A stretch of DNA of 63,550 bases from Acidobacteriota bacterium (lineage in GTDB: Bacteria > Acidobacteriota > Terriglobia > Terriglobales > Acidobacteriaceae), in contig QIAM01000100.1 of the NCBI GenBank assembly GCA_003225555.1, positions 1 to 63,550 of the forward strand, read 5' to 3'. Position 1 is the stretch's first letter, and each line of letters begins with the position of its first letter. A program made the position numbers and the translations under genes. The notes under the pieces were generated by a model. That model saw only the letters and a program-made list of their open reading frames with translations, had not been told where the DNA came from and searched no databases. Shown here piece by piece: positions 1-7,424 of this stretch.

Positions 1-231
1 GTGCCGGTTCGCCGTCTCGTACTCGACGTGCGCCGTGGCAATCGTGATGCCGCGCGCTTTTTCTTCTGGCGCGTTATCGATCGAATCAAACGACCGGAAC
101 ACGATCTTCGGATTGTGCTTCTGCAACACCTTGGTGATGGCCGCCGTCAACGTGGTCTTGCCATGGTCAATGTGACCAATTGTCCCCACGTTGCAGTGCG
201 GCTTGGTGCGGTCAAATTTCTCTTTCGCCAT
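1..231 (-). CDS. tuf: Elongation factor Tu, N-terminal part (cut by window edge)
   Basis: EF-Tu is the GTPase that brings aminoacyl-tRNA to the ribosome. Reading minus from the ATG at 231 gives [20 protein letters not shown] followed by [12 protein letters not shown], the P-loop (GHIDHGKT) of the G domain, then the switch I stretch [15 protein letters not shown]. Only about 77 residues are in the window; the rest lies beyond position 1. It is the last gene of a minus-strand run of four tRNA genes and two small ORFs, the classic tRNA-tufB arrangement also known from E. coli. Identification is certain; which tuf copy it is cannot be told here. Confidence 0.97.
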   Translation of the reverse strand, partial: MAKEKFDRTKPHCNVGTIGHIDHGKTTLTAAITKVLQKHNPKIVFRSFDSIDNAPEEKARGITIATAHVEYETANRH

Positions 232-300
232 AAATCAGCTCTTAGCTCCTAGCTCTTAAGCTTCTAGCTCAAACCTTGTACGCAACTTCCCCGCAGCTCA
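232..300. repeat. Low-complexity AGCTCTTAGCTCCTAG-type spacer repeat
   Basis: The spacer upstream of tuf is built from near-copies of (c)agctctta/gcttctagctc. A similar text recurs at 37411-37500. Similar scrambled repeats (ctctcagccgtcagc) fill 755-778 and 979-1012 between the tRNA genes. They encode nothing recognisable. Confidence 0.6.
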
Positions 301-309
301 CCGCCACGT

Positions 310-648
310 TTAGTAATACTGATACAATTTCTTAAACTTATGCCGGAGCGCGATGTCGACGCCTTCCAGCTTCGACAGGTAGAACTCGCGCATCTGGGCC
401 TGATCCGAAAGCGTGAGCGACTGATACAACTCTTGCGCCCTCACAGCTAACTGGCCTGCCGCCTCTTCCAGAACCTTCACCGCCAGCACCGCGTCAAAGT
501 CGCGAACGCGAATTCCCTTGCGCGAAAGCTGCTTCAGGAACCGCTCGGCTTTCTCAGGCAAGAACGCCTGCTGCACGACGGCTTGCAGTTGGGCAAATTC
601 TTGCGCCTTCTCAATCTTGATGGCAGCTTGTTCGAAAGTCACTGTCAT
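310..648 (-). CDS. Hypothetical protein of 112 aa between tRNA-Gly and tuf
   Basis: A 112-residue, soluble, largely alpha-helical protein starting MTVTFEQAAIKIEKAQEF and ending HKFKKLYQYY. It is rich in charged residues and Gln, with no signal peptide, membrane segment or metal-binding motif. I do not recognise a family. It sits 16 nt downstream of tRNA-Gly and about 80 nt upstream of tuf on the same strand, so it is probably co-transcribed with the tRNA-tuf operon. Codon use looks coding. The start has a purine-rich stretch (AAAGGTG) a few bases upstream. A role in translation is suggested only by position. Confidence 0.7.
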   Translation of the reverse strand: MTVTFEQAAIKIEKAQEFAQLQAVVQQAFLPEKAERFLKQLSRKGIRVRDFDAVLAVKVLEEAAGQLAVRAQELYQSLTLSDQAQMREFYLSKLEGVDIALRHKFKKLYQYY

Positions 649-664
649 CGCACCTTTGCATCTA

Positions 665-739
665 TGGAGCGGGAGACGGGAATCGAACCCGCGACCAACA
701 GCTTGGAAGGCTGTGACTCTACCACTGAGTTACTCCCGC
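665..739 (-). tRNA. tRNA-Gly (TCC)
   Basis: Minus-strand cloverleaf: acceptor GCGGGAG pairs with CTCCCGC, anticodon loop CTTCCAA gives TCC, the T-loop is GGTTCGAATCC, and the terminal CCA is encoded. It corresponds to glyT of the E. coli thrU-tyrU-glyT-thrT-tufB operon, but here the order of Gly and Thr is exchanged. Confidence 0.97.
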
Positions 740-782
740 CCTAACCAGCGATCGGCTCTCAGCCGTCAGCTCTCAGCCAAAC

Positions 783-846
783 CTCAGCGGCTAAAGCCGC
801 TTGCCTTGCGACTCTAAACAGCACGGGCTTGAAGCCGTGCCCTTTC
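783..846. repeat. REP-like double hairpin (GCGGCTAAAGCCGC / GCACGG...CCGTGC)
   Basis: Two adjacent small inverted repeats, GCGGCTAAAGCCGC (787-800) and GCACGG-N8-CCGTGC (821-840), lie between tRNA-Thr and tRNA-Gly. The form is typical of dispersed bacterial REP-type elements. A role in processing the polycistronic tRNA transcript is possible but not shown. Confidence 0.55.
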
Positions 847-894
847 AAACCTTGCAACAATCCCAACCAAACTTCCTTGCTAACTTCGAACTCA

Positions 895-970
<76 letters not shown>

Positions 971-1019
971 TCGAAACCAGCCGTCAGCTATCAGCCTTCA
1001 GCTCTCAGCCAAACCGCGC

Positions 1020-1199
1020 TCACTCTGCGTCGCTTTCCTTGCCCGGATGCATCACGTCTTTGCGGCGCACCCAGCTTTTCACTGCGAACATGGCCAGGAT
1101 CGCCAGTGTGATGCCTCGAACCCGGTGATCGCTGATCGTGGTCCAGGTCAAAACTCCCAAGACTACATATGCGATCAAGGCTGCCGTTAAGCGATTCAC
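1020..1199 (-). CDS. 59-aa predicted membrane peptide inside the tRNA-tuf operon
   Basis: A GTG start at 1199 gives a 59-residue protein (VNRLTAALIAYVVLGVLTWT at the N terminus, HPGKESDAE at the end). A hydrophobic stretch at residues 4-20 and another at about 29-42 suggest two short membrane helices, followed by a basic then acidic tail. The GTG is only 9 nt downstream of the encoded CCA of tRNA-Tyr, so translation would begin on the 3' product of tRNA processing. There is no clear ribosome-binding site. Size and position recall small Sec or inner-membrane peptides, but it does not match SecE convincingly. Coding is supported by composition and by the clean TGA end. Confidence 0.55.
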   Translation of the reverse strand: MNRLTAALIAYVVLGVLTWTTISDHRVRGITLAILAMFAVKSWVRRKDVMHPGKESDAE

Positions 1200-1208
1200 A
1201 TCAAACCA

Positions 1209-1297
1209 TGGTGCACAGGGAAGGATTCGAACCTTCGTACCTCGCTAGGAGGGACAGATTTACAGTCTGTTGGCTTTAACCACTCACCCACCTGTGC
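1209..1297 (-). tRNA. tRNA-Tyr (GTA)
   Basis: An 89-nt class II tRNA on minus with a long variable arm. The acceptor GCACAGG pairs with CCTGTGC, the anticodon loop CTGTAAA gives GTA, and CCA is encoded at 1209-1211. It is the second tRNA of the operon. Confidence 0.97.
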
Positions 1298-1575
1298 GAA
1301 AACTATCGGGCGATGCAGCCGTTCGACTTCGTCCGGCAGAGCATCCGAATGCAGGACCGCGGAACCCACAGATCCCAGCATCAAGCACTACAACCTGTCG
1401 CAAGCGATTCCCGCAAATCAGCTTTCGCAAAGAAACAGGGAAACCAAGAATCGCGCGCGCAGACTGCGCGAAGATCACTACACGCCGGAAAACTTCCGAA
1501 TGGAGTGCGTTGGAAAAACCTGTTGCGCCGCTAACTGAGTCCGCCGCCTGCCGGAGAATTCGTCTCTTCGTTCTC
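1298..1575. other. Spacer between tRNA-Tyr and tRNA-Thr, no gene seen
   Basis: A 278-nt spacer inside the operon. Short open frames occur on both strands, but none has a ribosome-binding site or a recognisable product. I see no fifth tRNA and no terminator. Confidence 0.5.
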
Positions 1576-1651
1576 TGGAGCTGGCGAAGGGATTTGAACC
1601 CCTGACCCTCTGATTACAAATCAGATGCTCTACCAACTGAGCTACGCCAGC
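1576..1651 (-). tRNA. tRNA-Thr (TGT)
   Basis: Minus strand: acceptor GCTGGCG pairs with CGCCAGC, anticodon loop TTTGTAA gives TGT, T-loop GGTTCAAATCC, and CCA is encoded at 1576-1578. It is the first gene of the tRNA-tuf operon, matching thrU of E. coli. Confidence 0.97.
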
Positions 1652-1727
1652 GAACCTGTGGACCGTCCGCGCTGTCGCGCAAACTAATCCCTCTGATCCC
1701 TTCCACATGTCCGGGACAATTAGTTAA

Positions 1728-1755
1728 GTTATCACATGGGAGTTTAGGGGTGCAA
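1728..1755 (-). promoter_or_regulatory. Putative promoter of the tRNA-tuf operon
   Basis: On minus, TTGCAC (1750-1755) is followed after 16 nt by GATAAC (1728-1733), preceded by TGT as in an extended -10. It lies about 75 nt upstream of the first tRNA, in the divergent gap before the plus-strand gene at 1862. The elements match four or five of six consensus positions. Confidence 0.4.
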
Positions 1756-1861
1756 CTGCCGGATATTGATAGGTTTGGGAGATAGAAAACAGGGCGGATC
1801 CGCGGGTCGAATCCAACTCCAGCCCGCTGGGGTGCTATCATTTCACCCCTAGCCGCACTTC

Positions 1862-2908
1862 ATGCGAATCAGGCGCACTCTCCCACTGGCGTTGGCGGTC
1901 GTCATCGTTGCCGCGGCGGTGATCCTCGCGGTTCAATTGCGCAAACATGCTCCCCCCGAAGCGGCGCGGCTGCTGCCCGGGGCGGATGCCTTCTTTTACG
2001 TGAATCTGAGCTGGGCCCGGAAGGTGAGTGCGGGGAACTCCCTGCCTGCGGTTTCCCATGATCCTGTGTACGAGCGCTTTATTAGGGAGACCGGCATCGA
2101 GTTCGAGCGCGATCTGGAGGCGGCGGCGTTCTCGGTTCATTACCCAGCCCGTTGGCCGGGCGGCGGAACTGGAGGGTCAGCGCTGGAACCTCGGTTCTCT
2201 GAAGTCTTCATGGGAAAGTTTCACGGCGAGAAGCTGACCAGCTATCTGCGGCAAATCGCCAAATCGGTGGAGGACTACAACTCAGTCGAGATCTTCACCA
2301 TCCCGCTGGACAATCGGACGTTCCGCGTGGCCGTGCTAAGTGTCGATTCCGTGGCTGCGTCGAATCATGACGACGCAGGAGTGATTCGCGGCATTGTGGA
2401 CCGATCGCGACGGCTGGCGTCGCCCTTCGGAGGTCCGGCTCTGCTTCGGCGCTATTACAAGCGCGTGCAGTTCGCCAGCCCGGTGTGGATCGTGGCGCAC
2501 ATTCAACCGTCAGCACCGGAGTTCGGCGGGTGGGGCAACGTATTTCCCAAACCGGCGGATGTCGTTATCTCGGCGAGTTACAACCCGCTGCATCTGCCGC
2601 TGCGGCCAGGGTCGCTGCATCTTCGCGCCGAGGCGCTGACTGACGATGCGAATGATGCTCATACCATCGCGGAGAAGCTTGGCGTCTTTCTCACCATGTT
2701 TCATGCGGCGGAGGCCGGCAGCCAGGGGAATGATCCGGACGTGAAGGCCGCATTCGACAGTTTGCAGGTGCACCAGGACGGAGAGCGTGCCATTTTGAGT
2801 GCGACGATTCCGCCGGGATTTCTGCGTAAGATTTTTTCTGAATCTCCGGCTGAAATGTCCCTGCCAGGTAGAGACGTGCCTTCCCCGCCTGCTCCAAGGA
2901 CGCGGTAA
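1862..2908 (+). CDS. Exported or membrane-anchored protein of unknown function
   Basis: A 348-residue protein with a basic N terminus (MRIRRTL) followed by a hydrophobic segment at residues 8-24, a signal anchor or uncleaved signal peptide. The rest is predicted periplasmic, begins with ARLLPGADAFFYVNLSWARK, and ends in a Pro-rich tail. The phrase about a parameter value at the start ('LLPGADAFFYVNL') resembles acidobacterial DUF3352-like exported proteins, but I would not assign a family. It diverges from the tRNA-tuf operon, and ccdA follows 93 nt later with its own probable promoter. TATCAT at 1836-1841 is a possible -10. Confidence 0.75.
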   Translation: MRIRRTLPLALAVVIVAAAVILAVQLRKHAPPEAARLLPGADAFFYVNLSWARKVSAGNSLPAVSHDPVYERFIRETGIEFERDLEAAAFSVHYPARWPGGGTGGSALEPRFSEVFMGKFHGEKLTSYLRQIAKSVEDYNSVEIFTIPLDNRTFRVAVLSVDSVAASNHDDAGVIRGIVDRSRRLASPFGGPALLRRYYKRVQFASPVWIVAHIQPSAPEFGGWGNVFPKPADVVISASYNPLHLPLRPGSLHLRAEALTDDANDAHTIAEKLGVFLTMFHAAEAGSQGNDPDVKAAFDSLQVHQDGERAILSATIPPGFLRKIFSESPAEMSLPGRDVPSPPAPRTR

Positions 2909-2988
2909 GTTGCCTCGCATATCGGGTTTGCTTGAAACTAAACTAGCCCGGCAGCGTCTTATCCTTAAGCACTCCTAGTCCCTGCAGG

Positions 2989-2994
2989 TACAAT
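2989..2994 (+). promoter_or_regulatory. Possible -10 box (TACAAT) directly upstream of ccdA
   Basis: TACAAT ends 7 nt before the ccdA ATG, so a transcript from it would start at or next to the start codon (leaderless). A -35 candidate, TTAAGC at 2965-2970 with an 18-nt spacer, is weak. No Shine-Dalgarno sequence is seen before the ATG, which agrees with a leaderless start. Confidence 0.35.
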
Positions 2995-3001
2995 AAAGCT
3001 G

Positions 3002-3724
3002 ATGTCGAGTCTGCCACTGCCAATTGCCGCGTTCGTTGCCGGTCTGATTTCATTTCTCTCACCGTGCGTGCTGCCGTTGGTTCCGGGATATCTTTCTCTT
3101 ATCTCAGGGGCGGGCGTCGAGGAACTGAAGTCGCCGCAGGCTCAACTTATGCGCCGCGTGATGGTAAATTCCATCGCGTTTATTTTGGGATTTACCGTCG
3201 TTTTTGTAGCTCTTGGGGCTGCCGCGACTGAAATCGGCCAACTGCTAGGGATTTACAAGCACAGACTGGCCAGGGTCGCGGGAGTTGTTATCATTTTGTT
3301 TGGATTGCACCTGATCGGTATTTTCAAGATCAAAGCGCTCTACACCGACGCCCGCTTGCATAGCCTGAAGGGTAGCAGTACCCCGCTGGGTGCGTTCGTG
3401 ATCGGCTTCGCATTTGCCTTCGGGTGGACCCCGTGTCTGGGTCCTATTCTATCGGCCGTACTCACCATCGCCGGGCAGCTGGACACCATGATGAAGGGGA
3501 TCATTCTGCTGACGGTGTATTCGCTCGGGCTCGCGGTGCCGTTCCTGCTGACGTCGCTGTTGATGGAGCGCTTTCTCAAGTTCTACAGCCGCTTCCGTTC
3601 GCACATGCATGCCCTCGAAGTGGCCAGCGGCGGGTTGCTGATCGCGTTGGGAATTCTGCTGGTGATCGGCCGCTTTACTCTGATATCAAATTGGCTCTCG
3701 TTCTTGAACCGGTTTGCTTTGTGA
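3002..3724 (+). CDS. ccdA: Cytochrome c biogenesis / thiol-transport protein CcdA
   Basis: A 240-residue integral membrane protein with about six helices. It carries electrons from cytoplasmic thioredoxin across the inner membrane to periplasmic thioredoxin-like proteins. The hallmark motifs are present: FLSPCVLPLVPGY in helix 1 and GWTPCLGPIL in helix 4, which hold the two reactive cysteines. Length and topology are normal for stand-alone CcdA (the beta domain of DsbD). A TlpA-like thioredoxin gene follows after 28 nt and a DsbD-alpha domain gene after that. The three together equal a DsbD cut into separate polypeptides. CcdA and the DsbD beta domain are one family, so either name fits. Confidence 0.93.
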   Translation: MSSLPLPIAAFVAGLISFLSPCVLPLVPGYLSLISGAGVEELKSPQAQLMRRVMVNSIAFILGFTVVFVALGAAATEIGQLLGIYKHRLARVAGVVIILFGLHLIGIFKIKALYTDARLHSLKGSSTPLGAFVIGFAFAFGWTPCLGPILSAVLTIAGQLDTMMKGIILLTVYSLGLAVPFLLTSLLMERFLKFYSRFRSHMHALEVASGGLLIALGILLVIGRFTLISNWLSFLNRFAL

Positions 3725-3752
3725 TTTTGCATTGACGATGGAGTGATGATTC

Positions 3753-4346
3753 ATGAAACGTAATCCACTCGCACTAGTCGTAGTCGCGGTCGTAGTGGCG
3801 GGAATGTTGTTTGTGGGCTTCCGGATGGCCCGGCGATCCGGCGTGAGCGCAGCACCCCGCATCACGCAGGCGACGGTGGCTCCTGACTTCTCCCTGGAGT
3901 CGCTGGATGGGAAGAACATGCGCCTGTCGGATTTGCGGGGGAAGGCGGTGCTGCTGAATTTCTGGGCGACGTGGTGTGGCCCTTGCAAGATTGAAATGCC
4001 CTGGTTCGTTGAACTGCAGAATCAGTATGGTTCCCAGGGCTTGCAGATTATTGGTGTGGCCATGGACGATGCCAGCAAGGAAGACATCGCCAAGTTCGCT
4101 AAGGATATGGGCGTCAACTATCCCATCCTGATCGGGAAGGAAGCTGTGGGCGACGCCTACGGGGGCGTCTCCTTCATGCCGCAGACCTTTTTCATAGGCC
4201 GCGATGGCAAGGTTGTGGACAAGATCCTGGGACTCAAGGGCAAGGGCGAGATTGAAGACGCCATCAAGAAGGCGCTGAACACGCAGCCTGCCGCCAGCCA
4301 GGCATCGGCGCCAGGAAGTGGGGAATCCGTCCCTGCTCCGAAGTAA
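3753..4346 (+). CDS. TlpA/ResA-like periplasmic thioredoxin
   Basis: A 197-residue protein with an N-terminal signal anchor (hydrophobic residues 6-23) and a thioredoxin fold of the AhpC-TSA/TlpA type. APDFSLESLDGK opens the domain. The active site WCGPC (Cys75 and Cys78) sits in FWATWCGPCKIEMPWF, and the cis-Pro loop is GGVSFMPQTFFI. The C terminus is Ala/Ser/Pro-rich. It would take electrons from CcdA and reduce periplasmic disulfides, for example on apocytochrome c. It is the gamma-domain equivalent of a split DsbD. It is probably co-transcribed with ccdA. Confidence 0.93.
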   Translation: MKRNPLALVVVAVVVAGMLFVGFRMARRSGVSAAPRITQATVAPDFSLESLDGKNMRLSDLRGKAVLLNFWATWCGPCKIEMPWFVELQNQYGSQGLQIIGVAMDDASKEDIAKFAKDMGVNYPILIGKEAVGDAYGGVSFMPQTFFIGRDGKVVDKILGLKGKGEIEDAIKKALNTQPAASQASAPGSGESVPAPK

Positions 4347-4396
4347 CGTGGCAGAGAAAGTTTGGGCGTTCTACCATTCCAGTTGGTCGCGAACAC

Positions 4397-4963
4397 ATGA
4401 GACGCTGGACAATCTGGGCAAGAACTCGTCGGCTTCAGCCGCTCCGGATGTGGCCGTTCGCCATGGTCATCACCGCGGCAGCAGTAGCCCAAACCGGTAA
4501 GGCGCCTTCGGTCGTGATGGCGCCGGTATCCCCGGTGGCGGCTCCGCGGACGGCGCAAACCGTGGTGAACCTCAATTTCCGCGTTCCCCACGGGTATCAC
4601 ATCAACTCCAACACGCCCAAGTCGGAGTTCCTGATTCCGACTGCTCTGAAGATGACCGTGCCTACCGATATCGTGCTGGGAAAGATTGATTATCCTGACG
4701 GACAGGATTTGAGTTTTCCTTTCTCTCCGGACGAGAAGCTGAACGTCTACACGGGTGACTTCACCATCGCAGTTACGGTGCATCCGCTGCGCTCGGTCGT
4801 GCCAGGAAAGTACGTCATGCATGGCGTACTGCGCTATCAGGCCTGCGACAATGCGGCCTGCTATCCGCCAAAGACTTTGCCAGTGAATCTTGAGGTGAAG
4901 GTCGTGAAGGAAAAGGCGGCCCCACGGCGCAATCCCGCGCAAAGCCCGCACGTGCACAGCTAG
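4397..4963 (+). CDS. DsbD alpha-domain protein (periplasmic thiol-disulfide partner)
   Basis: A 188-residue exported protein whose residues 50-175 match the N-terminal (alpha) immunoglobulin-like domain of DsbD. The signature is HGYHINSNTP near residue 65 and YQACDNAACYPP with Cys150 and Cys155, corresponding to the E. coli DsbD-alpha redox pair. The N terminus is basic with a hydrophobic stretch at 20-31, a rough signal peptide. The start is uncertain, since a later initiation would give a shorter leader. It lies 50 nt after the TlpA-like gene, completing a CcdA / thioredoxin / alpha-domain trio. No other DsbD module is fused to it. Confidence 0.85.
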   Translation: MRRWTIWARTRRLQPLRMWPFAMVITAAAVAQTGKAPSVVMAPVSPVAAPRTAQTVVNLNFRVPHGYHINSNTPKSEFLIPTALKMTVPTDIVLGKIDYPDGQDLSFPFSPDEKLNVYTGDFTIAVTVHPLRSVVPGKYVMHGVLRYQACDNAACYPPKTLPVNLEVKVVKEKAAPRRNPAQSPHVHS

Positions 4964-5083
4964 CGCCGCACTCCGTCTCAGCAATATCCTTCGACACCCT
5001 TCCGCTTCGCTTGCCGGTCCTTCCTGCCAGGCGTCGCGGTTTCTGGTAGATTGAGCGCGTTTGTTCCTGCGACGAGGTGATTC

Positions 5084-5947
5084 ATGGCATGCCGTCCCGA
5101 CGTACTGAAGCGTGTTCCCCTTTTTGCCCTTCTCGACGACGATGAGACTGCAGTCCTGGCCGGACAAGTCGAAGTCAAAACATTCTCCCCCCGGCAGCGC
5201 ATCTGGAAAATCGGCGATGCCGGCGGCCGCGCTTACGTGCTCGTAAGTGGCAGGGTTCGCGTGGCCACGGTGGATGAGGATCATCAGGAAGTCGTGGTTG
5301 ACGAGCCCGGTCCCGGCGAATTTTTCGGCTTTGCCTCCATGCTCGAGCAAACCCCCCACCAGACCAGCGCTACTGCGCTCGATGAGAGCGAGTGCATCGA
5401 AGTCGACCGGGAGGATATTACCGTGCTATTGCAGCGCAAGCCGCACGCAGGCATGGACATGCTGGCCGTGCTGGGGCGGCAGTTTCACGGCGCTCAACAG
5501 CTGGTGCGCCTTCGCGCCAACCGAAACGCAAACGAGATGATCGAAGAGGAAGCGACACTCGGAGAGCGCATCGCGGACTCCGTCGCCCGCTTCGGCGGAT
5601 CCTGGACTTTCATTATCACGTTTGGTTTGGTCCTTAGCGTCTATGTGACCGTCAATAGAATGTTGCATGGCTTAGCCTGGGACCCTTACCCGTTCATCCT
5701 GCTAAACCTGTTTCTTTCGATGCTGGCAGCCATTCAGGCGCCGGTGATCATGATGAGCCAGAACCGGCAAGATACACGCGACCGCCTGCGCAGCGAACTG
5801 GACTACGACGTCAACCGCCGTGCCGCCTCCGACATTCAGGGTCTGGCGCGTAAGCTGAATCTGCTGGGCGAGCAGATTGGAGACGTAGAAGACTTGCTTA
5901 GGAAGAAACTTACAGATTCGGCACGTAATATTCGGAGTGAAAGTTGA
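5084..5947 (+). CDS. Cyclic-nucleotide-binding domain plus DUF1003 membrane protein
   Basis: 287 residues. Residues 8-125 form a cNMP-binding (CAP-like) beta-barrel: it begins LKRVPLFALLDDDE and contains PGEFFGFASMLEQTP where a phosphate-binding cassette is expected. Residues 155-250 are a DUF1003 module: GERIADSVARFGGSW, two transmembrane helices, then WDPYPFILLNLFLSMLAAIQ and the polar motif MMSQNRQDTRDR. The C terminus is a short coiled coil. DUF1003 function is unknown. The fusion suggests a small membrane protein gated or localised by a cyclic nucleotide. The cassette lacks the usual Arg of cAMP binders, so the ligand is open. Confidence 0.88.
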   Translation: MACRPDVLKRVPLFALLDDDETAVLAGQVEVKTFSPRQRIWKIGDAGGRAYVLVSGRVRVATVDEDHQEVVVDEPGPGEFFGFASMLEQTPHQTSATALDESECIEVDREDITVLLQRKPHAGMDMLAVLGRQFHGAQQLVRLRANRNANEMIEEEATLGERIADSVARFGGSWTFIITFGLVLSVYVTVNRMLHGLAWDPYPFILLNLFLSMLAAIQAPVIMMSQNRQDTRDRLRSELDYDVNRRAASDIQGLARKLNLLGEQIGDVEDLLRKKLTDSARNIRSES

Positions 5948-5981
5948 CGATCCCGTTGTGCGCTCCTACCATAGCGGCGAA

Positions 5982-7388
5982 ATGAAGGGACTCTTCTTTT
6001 CGATAGTCGTGGGGATGAGATTGTGCGCAATCGCATGGGCACAGTCGCCACCGGTTCCTGTCGTTATCATTCATGATGTGACCGTGATCGATGCGACCGG
6101 CGCGCCAGGGCAGCCGCACCGGACTGTGATTGTCCGCGAGGGAAAAATCGAAGAGCTCGGCAGTTCCGCCCTGGGCATGGGAGGGAAATCGCCCGGCATC
6201 CATGTCGATGGCAGCGGAAAATTTCTGATCCCAGGGCTGTGGGACATGCACGTCCACATGGTCTTCGGGAACTGGTTTCCGCGCGGGAAAGAAATCACGC
6301 TGCCGCTCTTCATTGCCAACGGCGTGACCGGCGTCCGCGACATGGGCGGAGAACTGGAAGTCCTGCAGCAATGGCGCAAGGAAATTGCTGCGGGAACCCT
6401 GGTCGGCCCGCGCATGGTGATTTCCGGGCCAATGCTCGACGGGCCGCAGCCGCGATTTCCCAGCTCGATCGCGATCGCAACCCCCGAAGACGGTCGCCGC
6501 GGAGTGGACGACCTGAAGCGGCGTGGAGCTGACTTCATCAAACTGCAATCGCTGATTCCGCGCGAGGCGGTTTTCGCCATCGCCGATGAAGCGCGCAAGC
6601 AGGGCATTCCGTTCGTTGGGCATGTGCCGGATGCGGTGCGCGCGTCGGAGGCCTCGAACGCCGGGCAGAAGAGTCTTGAGCATCTCATCGGAATTTTCGA
6701 AGGCAGCTCACCGCTGGAGGACCAGTTCCTGAAAGGCCCGAAGGGACCGGAAGAGTTTCTTGCCAGTTATGATCCGGCGCGGGCGGCCACACTGTTTGCA
6801 CTTCTGGCGAAGAACCATACGTGGCAGTGTCCCACTCTGGTCTGGGAACGTGGCGGCAATCTGATTGACGAGACGGACTTCGCACACGATGCCCGCGCCA
6901 AGTATGTGCCAGCGTACTGGAAGGACGTGACCTGGAAGGGATTCACCGAACAGATTCTTCATGAATTCAATACTGACAATCTCGTGAGCCGGAAACGTTT
7001 TGTGGAAAAGGAACTGGAAGTGGTGAACGCGATGCGCCGCGCAGGAATCCCATTTCTGGCTGGAACAGATACGCCCCCCGGAGTCTACATTTTCCCCGGC
7101 TTCAGCTTGCACGAAGAGTTGCAGAGATTCGTGGCCGCAGGCTTCACGCCGATGGAGGCGCTACAGACTGCCACACTCAACCCGGCCAAGTTTCTGGGCA
7201 TGGAGGACCGGCTGGGAACCATCGAGAAGGGCAAGCTGGCGGACCTGGTTCTGCTCGATGCGAATCCGCTGGAAGACATCCGCAACACGCAGAAGATTGC
7301 AGCGGTCATCGTCAATGGACGCTATCTGTCGCGCGCGGATCTGGACAAGATGCTGGCGGGAGTGGAGGCAGCGGCGAGAACGAAGTGA
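5982..7388 (+). CDS. Exported amidohydrolase, imidazolonepropionase-like family
   Basis: 468 residues. The start chosen is the ATG at 5982, which gives a signal peptide (MKGLFFSIVVGMRLCAIAWAQ). An upstream frame from 5937 would put this peptide internally and overlap the previous gene. It is a TIM-barrel metal-dependent hydrolase: MHVHM carries the first metal-binding His pair, later ligands are in GHVPDA and SLEHLIG, and the conserved Asp is in AGTDTPPG. The C terminal NPLEDIRNTQKIAAVIVNG rebuilds the urease-type beta-sandwich. Related enzymes hydrolyse cyclic amides or dipeptides (prolidase-like); the substrate cannot be told. Two further exported paralogues lie at 45128 and 47593. Confidence 0.88.
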   Translation: MKGLFFSIVVGMRLCAIAWAQSPPVPVVIIHDVTVIDATGAPGQPHRTVIVREGKIEELGSSALGMGGKSPGIHVDGSGKFLIPGLWDMHVHMVFGNWFPRGKEITLPLFIANGVTGVRDMGGELEVLQQWRKEIAAGTLVGPRMVISGPMLDGPQPRFPSSIAIATPEDGRRGVDDLKRRGADFIKLQSLIPREAVFAIADEARKQGIPFVGHVPDAVRASEASNAGQKSLEHLIGIFEGSSPLEDQFLKGPKGPEEFLASYDPARAATLFALLAKNHTWQCPTLVWERGGNLIDETDFAHDARAKYVPAYWKDVTWKGFTEQILHEFNTDNLVSRKRFVEKELEVVNAMRRAGIPFLAGTDTPPGVYIFPGFSLHEELQRFVAAGFTPMEALQTATLNPAKFLGMEDRLGTIEKGKLADLVLLDANPLEDIRNTQKIAAVIVNGRYLSRADLDKMLAGVEAAARTK

Positions 7389-7424
7389 GGCTGCGTGTCT
7401 TTTGCGGTCAGTTCAGCGTCCAGG

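Noticed and set aside
309..316. TTTAGTAA half-site as a further LacI operator
   Set aside because: It falls at the end of a coding region without a partner half or central CG, so it is most likely coincidence.
1020..1199. Small frame as secE
   Set aside because: SecE genes often follow tRNA-Trp after tuf, but this frame lies between tRNA-Tyr and tRNA-Thr, and the conserved SecE core is not visible; it is kept only as an unknown membrane peptide.
4157..5359. 400-codon open frame on minus
   Set aside because: It runs across three convincing plus-strand genes (TlpA-like, DsbD-alpha, cNMP/DUF1003) and has no start signal or domain.
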